DNA from: Microbotryomycetes sp. JL201
Lineage: Eukaryota > Basidiomycota > Microbotryomycetes
NCBI GenBank assembly: GCA_033819885.1
Contig: JAQYUZ010000002.1
Location: forward strand, 434,001-498,000
Direction: 5' to 3'
DNA length: 64,000 bases
The translations under genes were made by a program, and so were the position numbers. The stretch's first letter is position 1. Each line of letters begins with the position of its first letter. Below are positions 49,593-59,464 of this stretch, piece after piece. Under the pieces are notes generated by a model. The model was not told the DNA's origin. It saw only the letters and a program-made list of their open reading frames with translations, and did not search any database.

Positions 49593-49680
49593 CGTCGGAA
49601 AGGTGGTCGCGCTCAGGACGAAGCGAAGAGCAAGCGAAGCGCACCTCGGCGACTGCGCAGCTTTGGCCAGCGACCACATC
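49593..49680. promoter_or_regulatory. 88-bp bidirectional promoter RAE1/PLP1
   Basis: Only 88 bp separate the two start codons of divergent RAE1 and the thioredoxin-like gene. Both promoters must be shared or lie partly within the genes. Confidence 0.55.
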
Positions 49681-50790
49681 ATGAGCACCCCGTGAGTCTC
49701 CTCGCTTCTCGCAGCAGCGAGCTAGCAGATCAAGTGCTCAAAGTGCAAAGTGCTGCAGTATCGCATCAACGTCGCGGACGACAGTAACGTCGCGGCCGCC
49801 GCTCGAAGCGCGTCGCAGCGCGTCGGCGAGCGACAACGACAGCGACAGCGACGACGACGACGCCTTGCTCGAACAGCTGGAGGCAGAGATAGACAGCGAC
49901 TTTGACCTCGGTGGGCTCAGGGAGCGCAGGATGGACGAGTTGCGGCTGCAGTCAGTTTGCTCCTCGCTCGCACTCGTTGCAGGCGAATGACATGATGCGG
50001 TCACGTCCATCACAGAATAGAACACGCACAACAGATGAGGGACAGCCACTATGGCAGGTACACTGAATACAGATCAGAAAAGGACTTGATCGCTCTCACG
50101 GCGTGAGTCCCTGAAGCCTTGTCGCCACACGGCAAGCGCACCGACGGAACATCGTCTTCTGTACCCTCACAGCAAGGAGAAGAGATGCGTTGTGCACTTC
50201 TTTCATCCCGACTTCAAACGCTGCATAATCATGGACAAGCACCTGAACGTGAGCGGATACTCAACGCCAAAAAAGCTACATCTGCCGCTGCTGCTGCTGC
50301 TGCTGCTTACTCGTGTCGTCATGCGCATCAGAATCTGGCAGGCAAGCACCATGGCACCCTCTTCCTGAAGGCGGACGTTGCCAACGTCCCGTTCTTGGTC
50401 ACGAAGCTCGGCATCAAAGTGCTGCCCTGCGTCGTTGGGTTCGTAGACGGAGTCTCTAGGCTGAAGTGGGTGCCCTACGCATACAGGCACTGCTGTGATG
50501 AGAATCTGACATTGCGACTCCTAACAGACTTGTAGGCTTTGACGAACTGCCAGGAGGGGACAACTTTGAGACCGTCGCGCTCGAACTTGGGTTGAAGCAC
50601 AACGGTGAGACCTCTTCTCCTCAAAAGCTTTCTGCTGCTGCTTGCTCGTACTTTCTAACTCGAGCTCGTGCTGTCAGGCGTAATCTCAGCGGATGAGGGG
50701 AATTCGCTGCAGAACTTGCCCGCGATCCCGCTCTCTCGAGGAAGTCGCAAGATTCGAAACAGTCGGAACGTAGGCTCTGATTCTGACTAG
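49681..50790 (+). CDS. PLP1: Phosducin-like/TXNDC9 (Plp1) protein
   Basis: Thioredoxin-fold cochaperone of the CCT/TRiC chaperonin acting in tubulin and actin folding. ATG 49681 gives MSTP, then SELADQVLKVQ, an acidic stretch SASDNDSDSDDDDALLEQLE and EIDSDFDLGGLRERRMDELR. After further introns come MRDSHYGRYTEYRSEKDLIA, KEKRCVVHFFHPDFKRCIIM, TLFLKADVANVPFLVTKLGI KVLPC, and VGFDELPGGDNFETVALELG. The end is GVISADEG...NVGSDSD. HFFHPDFxRC and FLVTKLxIKVLP are TXNDC9/Plp1 hallmarks. The junction between LKVQ and the acidic exon is uncertain: a 59-nt intron starting GTGCTGCAG fits best, and a 35-nt alternative is improbable. Confidence 0.85.
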
Positions 50791-51792
50791 GCTCTGCCTC
50801 TCTGCATATTTTCCTCTTGCACTGTCAGTCGGGCGAGCTTTGTCGCGGCCCTTCCGGCCCTGGCTTAGCTTGTCAAAATTCTGTTGTATGATCGCAATTG
50901 GGGGCGCTCTCATTTGTATTGCAAAATTATGCAATTCGAATGCCGATTGCAGCATTTCTCTTGTTTGTTCTGCCGTGTGGGTCTACTCAGTCGAAAATCT
51001 AGGCCCGCCTCGCTCGAGCTCGAGCTGAAGCGGCTCGCAAAAAGCCGTCACTGCGTCCTCGGCGCAAAAGAAGGGGTTCGGTGTTCTAGGGTAGGACCCT
51101 TGCACTCATAATGACAAGGCTCACTGGCGCCACATCGCGCAAGCCGTCTTTGGTAGGATGATGACGTGGTGTCCCGGTTTGGGCAACACGGGCGATCCAC
51201 GTGGCGCTGCGTGGTCCGTCGTCGGTTCCCATCTGCAGCACCGGGAGCTTGCACGGCGAGCTCTCTCGTTGCACCGAGGTCTCTAGCGGGCGATCAGAGC
51301 TTGATTTCATTGTCGGCACGAGGGTGCGCGCAGCCAGCGCGGGCAAGTCTACTGGTAGACGCCAGCCGCCACTGGCTACCCGATTTTCACGACGTGTGCT
51401 CTTTGCATCACTCACTCATCCGGTTGCTTGCTTCGCGCGTTAGTAGAGACCAAGAAACTCTCGACTACACGCGTTCCGGACTCTTGCTTTGTGCGTGTGC
51501 ACCTTCTGCGTAACGCGTGGCTTTTAGCGTTCGCCTTCGCGGACTAGCTCGCTCGCCGAGAGTCGGCGCCAATCTCGCCTCTCTACCTGTTCTCACGACG
51601 ACATCGTCGCGGGCCACCGACTTGACTACACCTCTCCCTCTCTCCAAACACCCCTCTCACTATTGGCGCCTGGTGCGTTGATTCTCGGCCCCTTTTTCGT
51701 CGCCCCAGCCGATCCAGCGCCTGCGCCAGATCTCTGTCTCCATTTTGACACAACCTAGCTTTCCATAATACACGCTTTACGGGAATCATTCT
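50791..51792. promoter_or_regulatory. Long upstream region of the 51.8 kb gene
   Basis: About 1 kb with no convincing coding frame. The last ~300 bp are rich in CTCTC/CCTCT pyrimidine tracts, typical of a fungal promoter and 5' leader. I cannot place a transcription start. Confidence 0.4.
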
Positions 51793-53018
51793 ATGGATAA
51801 CTTCAATCCTTTGCCGTGGACCGAGCAGGACTCGCCAACTTTGTCGTACGATGATGATGAACCGGGCCTCGAAGGCGCTGTGCGCAACCTGAGCGTCTCG
51901 AGCGACGGAACAATAGAGTCTCTCCTGGGTGAGCACAAGCGTCTTGCGAGATCGACTCGAATGTGCGTCTGACTAGACACCGCTGCGCAGACGAGTCCCC
52001 CACCCCACCACAATCGCCTGGCCTACATCTAGCACCTCCCCCTCGATTCTTCCTCAGCGACAGCAACGATGACGGCGAGGAGATCCTGCTCAAAGATCCC
52101 ATGGCAACACCAACCAAAGTGCCTCCTTTCTCCTTTGCGCCATGCGACACGTCGAATGCATCAACGCCCGTGGCGCGTGACGAATCTGGCTCGCCGTCGA
52201 TGCAGCCATTAAATGGAACGTTGCCCCGACGGGCATCAGCATCGGACGAAGGCGGGCTTGCTGCAAGACGTGCGGCGAGCGGAAAGTTGCCGAACAAGGC
52301 TTTGCTCAGTTTGCGGCGCATGTCGTTCGAGACACCCAACGCTTCGCTCGGGTTGGGCGTAGGCCCCGGATCGGCAGGTTTCGAGGGTATGGACATCAGT
52401 CCAGGACCTGAGCCGTCGACGAATATGGCATTCCGTCTCAGTCTTGAACAAGAGGCCAGTATGGGAGAATGTTCACCGACAGATCGAGGAACTGGGCCGT
52501 TCGTCCCGAAGCCGCAGGTTTTGGTGGCGCCGTGGACCTCGACTGCAGCTAAGCGTGAACGGCTACCGAGGAGCCCTGGTATTATTCCACTGCACGATTA
52601 TTTTTCTTCGCGGCCAACGCGTGCCAGCCAAGGTCGACCGACGGGGTCGTCGTCGCCAATGCTTGGCTCTCCTACTCGAGATCGTTCGTCAAACTTTTCC
52701 TCGCCTGTGATGCGGTCCTCCGCGTTCGCAGCGAACACGGGCGTCCTGACGCCGTTGACGCCGTCCCACATGCCAAATGCACCCGCCATCGGAGGGGATG
52801 CGCCCGTGTTTGATTACTTCAATTACACCTGTCCTGAATCGCCTATGCATTCTCCCAAGGATGCTTCAAATCGCCATTCCTACTTCTTGCCGACGCCAGA
52901 TTCGGATGCGCAGAGCGCAACGACGCTTTCACCATCGACGCAGGCTCGTCGGTTGCCAGCTTCGCCTCTGGGCATGGGCATGTTCGTACCTCAATCGAAC
53001 AATGTATTTTTTGGCTGA
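51793..53018 (+). CDS. Unrecognised Pro/Ser-rich protein
   Basis: Two exons: 51793-51928 and 51991-53018, the intron joining TIESLL to DESPTPPQSPG. It has about 387 residues, starting MDNFNPLPWTEQDSPTLSYD. It carries many SP/TP sites, a basic SLRRMSFETP motif and two aromatic motifs in similar settings, SPGIIPLHDYFSSRP and APVFDYFNYTCPESPMHSP. It ends GMGMFVPQSNNVFFG. Nearly the whole chain looks disordered. I recognise no family. SP/TP density and RRMSFET suggest a phosphorylated regulatory protein; that is inference. Confidence 0.6.
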
Positions 53019-53825
53019 ATGCACGAAAGCCTCTTATGTAGCTCTGTCCTCTCTTGTAGCCTTTAGTCGCATTGCATTTCCATATTCTCGTCCTTCTCTT
53101 TCTAACCAAATTGTCCACTGCAATCGATCACTTGGTCATCCTCGTCCAGTGATCAGCCTATCGCAGCTTCCAGAGAGGCACCGTGTTACCTTCCGTGCCG
53201 AAGAATGAGCTCTAAGCGAATGGAGCAACGAGGTGCAGTGCGCGATGGAGCTCACGCGGCATTCCACACTTCGGGCCACTCCCGAATTAAAACGCTCTCA
53301 CACACGCGATAAACTTTACAAACAAGTTATCCATTGCTTTTGATCGCTTGGTCGTCTGTAGGACAGATCGGGCTCCTGGAAGAACCAAAACTCATTACGA
53401 ACGGAGAAATTTCCTAAGCTCCGCGAGAGACACGAGAATCTATCAACCCGCAAGCCGTTCAGCTCTACATATTGACAAGCAAGACGCAGCTGAGGTCGAG
53501 TCGATATTGAGACCAGTCACTAGCCTCCTAGCACAATCACGCCGTAATTTTTCGTCCTCCCAGACATACTGACTATTGCACACAATCTTTTTGCCTCTTC
53601 CTAAACACTACAATACATTGCCTTTGATTGCTTGGTCACCGACAGGACAGATCGGAGAAAGAACAAGAATCGATCGCTTGCCCGGGCGACCTCCTGCAAC
53701 TTGTTCAGTAGACAAAGAGCCTGCCGGGAGCACGAAGATTGGGTAAAGAGGACAGCACCTCCTATTCCGCAGCGGTTTGGCGGTCAGGTCTATATATGTT
53801 GAGGCCAAACGCCCCTCATGTACAA
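53019..53825. other. Intergenic with degenerate repeats
   Basis: About 800 bp without a gene. Two related blocks, near 53333-53385 and 53616-53660, share CATTGC-TTTGAT-GCTTGGTC and AGGACAGATCGG. A 15-mer at 53758-53772 also occurs 51 bp upstream of the first tRNA-Gly. Confidence 0.4.
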
Positions 53826-53905
53826 GACGCAGTGGTTTAATGGTAAAATTGGGCATTGCCACTTACAAGCTTGCCTAGCTCCGGGTTCGATTCCCGGCTG
53901 CGTCA
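53826..53905 (+). tRNA. tRNA-Gly (GCC), intron-containing, second copy
   Basis: Identical in all 80 positions to the copy at 36921-37000, including the nine-base intron and the preceding TCATGTACAA. A T5 run (53913-53917) serves as terminator. Confidence 0.93.
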
Positions 53906-54314
53906 ACCATCATTTTTGCTGGTTTGACAACGGGCGCCGTGCGAAATGCTTTCTTTTTGTCCCGCCAGCCAAAGTTGAGCACTATATGAATCTGGCTCAG
54001 CTCAGTGCTTATAGTCCATGACAAGGTGGTGAATGTATAATACGCGGCATCATGCGCCTGTAGTTATTCTGCGCCGTGACGAGGACCTCCACGAAAATTC
54101 GGCGAAGACCGAATCCTGCACGCCATCGCTGAGAAAAAATCTGGTTTCGTAAACATTGCAGCGCTGTATATTTCGAGAAGGAAGCAAGGAAAAGTAGAGA
54201 ACACAAGAGTGTCTGTGGAAAAAAAAGGTATGCAAACGACGGGCGTGCCCACGCAGAAACGAAGGCAGCTCGAGGAAAGTAATAGAGGACAAAAGATGCG
54301 AGTATGGACTGAAT
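53906..54314. other. Intergenic, 3' of tRNA and of fusion gene
   Basis: About 400 bp, AT-richer than the surroundings, with T/A runs. It should contain the 3' UTR of the minus-strand fusion gene; nothing else is seen. Confidence 0.4.
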
Positions 54315-57300
54315 CTACTTCTTGACAATGACCTGTGAGCGCGAAGGCGCGTTAGCCTGACGAAAAACACAGTACAGTTTGGAAGTGGCGACTTGCCTCG
54401 AATTTGCCGAAGTCCTCACTTGCCATGGCCCAGATGGCAGACAAGCCTTCTGCGACTGACGCGAATGGCTGAATGATGATGGCGCAGGGCAAATGGATGA
54501 GGATCTTCCACCACGGTTGACCAAAGTCGAGTTCTTGGAACAGCAGACCCCACAGGTACAGCGTCTGCAACAAAGGAACATGATCAGCATGATGCGCTTC
54601 AACGTCGCTACGATCATGACTCACAAAGAACGTGATGAAGCAGAACGAAGCGCAAACAGAAATCCATAAAGGCGTGACGGAGTGCTCGATGAAACCGAGC
54701 GGCAAGTTGACGACCGTGACGGCGAGCGTAAAAACACCGACAATCCACAGGTTGATGGCGAGGTGAGGCAAGCCATACATGCCCTTGATATCGCGAATAC
54801 CCATGAACCAACGACGACGTTGTTTGAGGAAGTCACGCAACGTCGTCGGCGACTGTTCACGAACGATACCGTGGATGCGACCGCAAGTGAAGCCGCGCCT
54901 CCAAGCGTCTTGCGAGAATTCGAAATCTTCGGCGAGCGAGGACCAATCCCAACTGACTTCGTTTTCCATCTCTCCGTTCGTCATCAAGAAAGAGCCATGC
55001 ACACCAAAGACGGGCCGTTTGATGATCGTGTTCTGCAAATGGAAGCGTGCCAAATCGTCGCCGACACGAATGCCGTCTGCCACCGTGAAGTACCAATTGT
55101 CCCAGTAGCCTTCGCCGTTGTACAGGATGATGCCTTGACCAAAGTGGTGCGGAGTATATCGGATAAATTCCATGCAGTGGCGAAGCGACTCGGCGTCGGT
55201 CGTACTTTCTTCGTCCATGTGCAAAATCCAGTCGTATACCCCGAGCGAGACGTGGTAACGGAAGTAATCGAGGGCACGGGCCTTGTACTTTGCCTTGCCG
55301 AGCGGCGACTTGTACGACTTGGGGCAGACGATGTTCTGCAGATCGGGGTACACGTAAGGCTCGTCCGTAAGGACGACGACTTTGACGGCAGGGTGGTACT
55401 TCTCGAGCTTGATGAGCTTGTTGTAACCGCGACGCACAGCCGATTCGTTGGAACCCTTGGTAACGAGCACGATGAAGAAGTTGCGAATGTATTCACGGTG
55501 AACAGGCTTCTTTTCAAGCGAGGCTTTCGATGGCACACGATCCGGCGTGATGAAGCCAAAGAACGCAAACAGACAATTAGGCAATGACAGTACCCAGATG
55601 AATCGCCAAATTGAAGAGAACGTCAAGGCGTCGTAGGTCCACTCTCCGGTTGGGTGGAAAACAATCCAGATGGCAGTCATGCCCGGAATGATGAGCAAGT
55701 GAGGGACCCAAGCCCAGCCTTGCGCACGCAAGAGCTTGCCCGTGCGGCGCGCCTCGGCGTCGAGCGGCATATCAGAGGACCAGCGGGTCGAGTGCAGCTG
55801 AGCGAGGACTTCGGGATCGGTAGGATCGGGCACAGGCGGTCGAATAGTTGGTGAGCGCCAATTGATGACCTTGTGTACGCCAGTGACTAGGCCGGTCCAC
55901 TTCTTGGCCGTGCCTTGAGACACCCCACGAATGGCGCGACCTGGACTGTGAACGACGACGCTAAACAGGTGACGAACGAGCTTGCCGGGCAAGGCGGCGG
56001 CCGTGTTAGGCTTGGTAACGAAAAGACCGTCCCAGATCCACTTTCCGAGCTTGAGTCCGACGCGATCGAGCAGATGGTAGGCAACCCTGTAAGGGCTCGA
56101 GTGAGTCGAGCGATGATAGAGACAGAGAACATATACAAACTTACCACGCGATGAAAAAGTTGGTCATGAGCGAGAGAATATACGTAGGCGTGACAACGTT
56201 CCAGTACGATGTCTCGTTCTGGGCGAAGTGCAAGATCAGGTGCGGCATTACGCCGTACAGAACCAAGAATTGCATAAGGTAGAAGCCGTATGAGACTTTG
56301 CCGATCCAAACGAGAATCTGCCAGCTGCAGAACCATTGCATGCAGTGCGACAGTTCGACCCAGAGCAGAATGGCGCAAGCAGGAATCCAGTTTGACGTCA
56401 ACATGTACTGCGGCCAAGCGAGCGAAGGATCCCAGCCAAATTTGCCATCGTTAACGGTGATGCTGGCCAAAGCACGGTTGGCGGGTCCGGCGACCTTGGT
56501 GCCGCCAGCGATCATGGCAAGAGCGAGACCCATGGCGCTAACCTCGATTCCGACAGTCAACTTCCATGAATCCTGGATCCAGCGGACGAAACCCGAGGCG
56601 TGGCAATCGGCCAAGAACAGACCCCACATATACCTGCACGCCAAGTCAGCGAAGAAGTAGACGGTGAACTTGTCTTTTACTTACAGGAAATTCGGGCTGT
56701 TGACCCACCACAATGCGACGAGAAGTGTGCCGTACATAGTGTAGCGGCCGCGAACGGGCAGAGGTGCAAGCATAGCGGCGACGATGTAGACAAGGACCGA
56801 GCCCCAGAACTGATCGTACGTTGTCCAAAGTGCAGATCCGACGACGAGCATATATTGGTGATTGCGCTCAGTGAAAAGATCGAGGACGAATTGCAGGAAA
56901 CCGGCAAAGTTGCCGATATTGCACCAGGTCGGAATCCAGAGAGCGGAAGGGTCAAGGAACGTCTCTTGAGCTCGGACTGCTGCACCGAACAAACCGTCCA
57001 TGCATGTGCGCCATTGAATGAAACCAACAATAATGGCGGGGAAAGCGAGACGGATTGAACGACGGAACAAGGACGATGACAAAGTCAACCAACGGGGTCC
57101 CGGTGGCTTCCGCGGCGCGACGGGCTTCTCTGGCGGGTCGTCGCCATGCACAACAGGCGCTTTCGGGATTGTGAAGGCAGACTTGAGGAATGACGCCGCC
57201 AGAACGCGACCACCGAGCACAAAATAAATGCCGACGGCGAGTTGACCGTTGCTATGACGTTCAAAACTATGTGAGCGGCAAAGGCTATTGAACAGAAACG

Positions 57301-58366
57301 GCTATCCAGACTGACCGGAAGAACCCTTGGATGCCGCCTTCTTCGAGCGTGAGTGGGTGCGACTGCGACCACGTCAGATCCGCAAAGTGGTGCGTGAAGA
57401 TGATAATGGATGCAAGACCTCGCAAGCCGTCAATCCAGTCGAGACGATTGTGGCGCGAAAGGACGACTTTGGGCAGGTCTTTAGTCGCGCCCGGCGCTCC
57501 AGCTTTTTCGGGACCACCGACAGCTGGCGAGCTCGGCGGCAACGGAGCGTATTTGGGCTGTCCAAGATCGGCCAACGCATTCTTCTCTGCGATCGCGTCG
57601 TCATATGCCGGACCGTAGCCTTCCTTGCCGGGTGCGACTTCTGCGATTGTCATCCCTCGGCCCATGTCGCTGCCCTGGTCATATGAGTTGCGCCACTCGT
57701 TGTTGAGAGCAACGCGAGATGAATTGTGTGGCAAGCCGGACGGCGAGTGATCAGTGCCGATAGTCGATGCGCGGCCAGACTCGAGGCCAGAGTGTTGGCC
57801 GAAAGATCCTTCGCGGTATCGGCCAAAGTGACCAGACGGCGAGTTGTAGAGCATGCCATCTTGATATGGACCGCCGTAAGCAACGTGACCAGACTCGGAC
57901 TACCGTTTGACCGTCAGCAAAAGCGAGAAGGTCCGGATCGTGTCACTAGACTCACCGTCAAAGGACCGCCAATGCGAGGTTCGTAGCTGCCGTCAGAGCT
58001 CATGGTCTCTGGTCGAGTGTTGCGACCGCTCGGCTGATCAACTTTGGTGCCTGATGAGCCGCTCTCGTGGCTGCGCTCGTACGAGCCGTTATCCCCCGTA
58101 GGCGAGCCAGGTTCAGAATGGTCGCCGCCGACAGCTTGGTAACCGGCGACGCCTGAAGCAGACAAGCCCTGATATTTGCGCATCTCGAGGTCCGAATCCA
58201 TGAATGACTCGCGGCGCGAGATAGGCGCTGAATCGACGTCGTCCGTGTCGTATCGCGGCCTCAACGGATCTGACGGGTGCGCATCGAGATCGGGAGAGGG
58301 CCTCCGATTGATTGGGTATTGGTCGCCAGACGACGCGCCTGCGCCGTCATGCGGAGGGTTGTACAT
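54315..58366 (-). CDS. Acyltransferase-3/GT2 (egghead-like) fusion protein
   Basis: Seven exons (58366-57956, 57899-57316, 57251-56685, 56633-56145, 56086-54625, 54564-54397, 54332-54315) sum to 3,699 nt, one frame of 1,232 residues. Residues 1-~285 are Ser/Gly-rich and disordered. Residues ~285-690 are a multi-pass acyltransferase-3 domain: RLDWIDGLRGLASIIIFTHH with the R-x10-H pair, GQLAVGIYFVLGGRVLAASF, IGKVSYGFYLMQFLVLYGVM and LSLMTNFFIAWVAYHLLDRV. Without a stop it runs into a glycosyltransferase family 2 domain: two hydrophobic segments (~805-860), VVVLTDEP, WILHMDEES (~974), a SLAEDFEFS acidic pair (~1070) and LKQRRRWFMGI (~1106), then further membrane helices, ending KFEVIVKK. The GT2 part resembles egghead/BRE-3 beta-1,4-mannosyltransferases. 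A membrane enzyme that glycosylates and acylates a lipid or polysaccharide is inferred. The last intron is GC-AG. Confidence 0.85.
54333..54396 (-). other. GC-AG intron in fusion gene
   Basis: 64-nt intron with donor GAG|GCAAGT and acceptor CTCACAG|GTC. It joins DFGKFE to VIVKK and the stop. Read-through would give an unrelated tail ending FSSG. Confidence 0.7.
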
Positions 58367-59464
58367 GGCGGTGGTAGGCCGACGCGCGGCGTGGCTGCGC
58401 TAGTGGAAACGCGAACGGCGAACGTATCGCGCGCGCGTCTACGGTAAGCAACAGACCTGTGACCGGGTTATTGAGAGTGTCAGTAGCGGGCTCTTGTGTA
58501 TGTTTGGCTGGCAAACAGACGCTCGGCGCGAGTCGAGCACGGCCGGCGTTCTCGTCACGCAGAGGCGCGTGCCGACCCAAAGCGATCACGCGCTCGTCGA
58601 GCAGCTTCGGCAGCGTCGCGCCGATATGCATGGTGATCGTGTCTACGCCCAGCAGTGCTCTGTCGATCGTTCACGCGCGCGCGTGCGCGAGTGGACGTGG
58701 CTTTTTGAAAAAGGGTCGCGATCACGCACTTGGCTCGGCCGACGCGCGATGCACGCGCCAGAGCGCACGCGGGGGACCCGTCGGCGACGAGGCGAGGCCC
58801 GCACAAGAGATCCGTTAGCACCGTCACGCGCGTGTCGCTGCGTCCGGGCGGCGGCGGCGACAGGGCCGTCCGCGAGCAGGCAGTGCACGGCCCCCCCAAA
58901 ACAAACTCGACGCGCGAGACTCACCCTGCTGTGTGCACGCACGTCTACAGCCAGGCGAAATCACACAGACGCGTGCGGCTGTCAAAGGTGGCAGGCGCGA
59001 CTGGCTGGCACCTTCAAACAGGAGTGGTGGGCGAAAAGGTCAGAGCCGTTCAGTCGGCGACGTTTCTTTTTCGCGCAGCGCGCGTCGACGTCTCAAGGGA
59101 TCGAGCGCAGAACGCGACAAACCTGCATCCCGACAAGCACGCCGAAAGTTTCTTCAAGCTTTTCAATGTAGTCTCGAGCCCGATGTCGTGCAGTAGAGTT
59201 TTTAGCAAAAAAAAAGGATAGGGGGCTTCACCAGAACCCTTGTCGTACTTCAGACACTACGAACGTTGCGCGACTGGATAGATACTGGCTGGCCGGTGCA
59301 ACGAGGCTCAAGACGGTCGATCACCAGGTTGGTCGTGCCAGTCCCATGTAGACAGCTGCCTGCCGTCGATGGCGACCGTCGATTCTCGATGGAGTTCTAG
59401 TGTATTGCATTGATACATATATGACACCGGAAAACGCCAAGCGGACACCAGCTCCCGTCCGCCA
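58367..59464. promoter_or_regulatory. Upstream region of fusion gene
   Basis: About 1.1 kb between the fusion gene start and the stop of the PRPP synthetase gene. It is rich in CGCGCG words, with a long plus-strand open frame (58494-59171) of Arg-rich, unconvincing content. It holds the fusion gene promoter and the PRPP synthetase 3' UTR. Confidence 0.4.

Noticed and set aside
54352-55992. GT2 as a separate 546-residue gene
   Set aside because: The nominal start at 55992 is TTG, the frame stays open upstream to a good splice acceptor, and splicing joins it in frame to the acyltransferase exons.
58494-59171. 225-codon plus-strand open frame
   Set aside because: Arg-rich, no domain, lies in a CG-rich upstream region and lacks splice or codon signs of a real gene.
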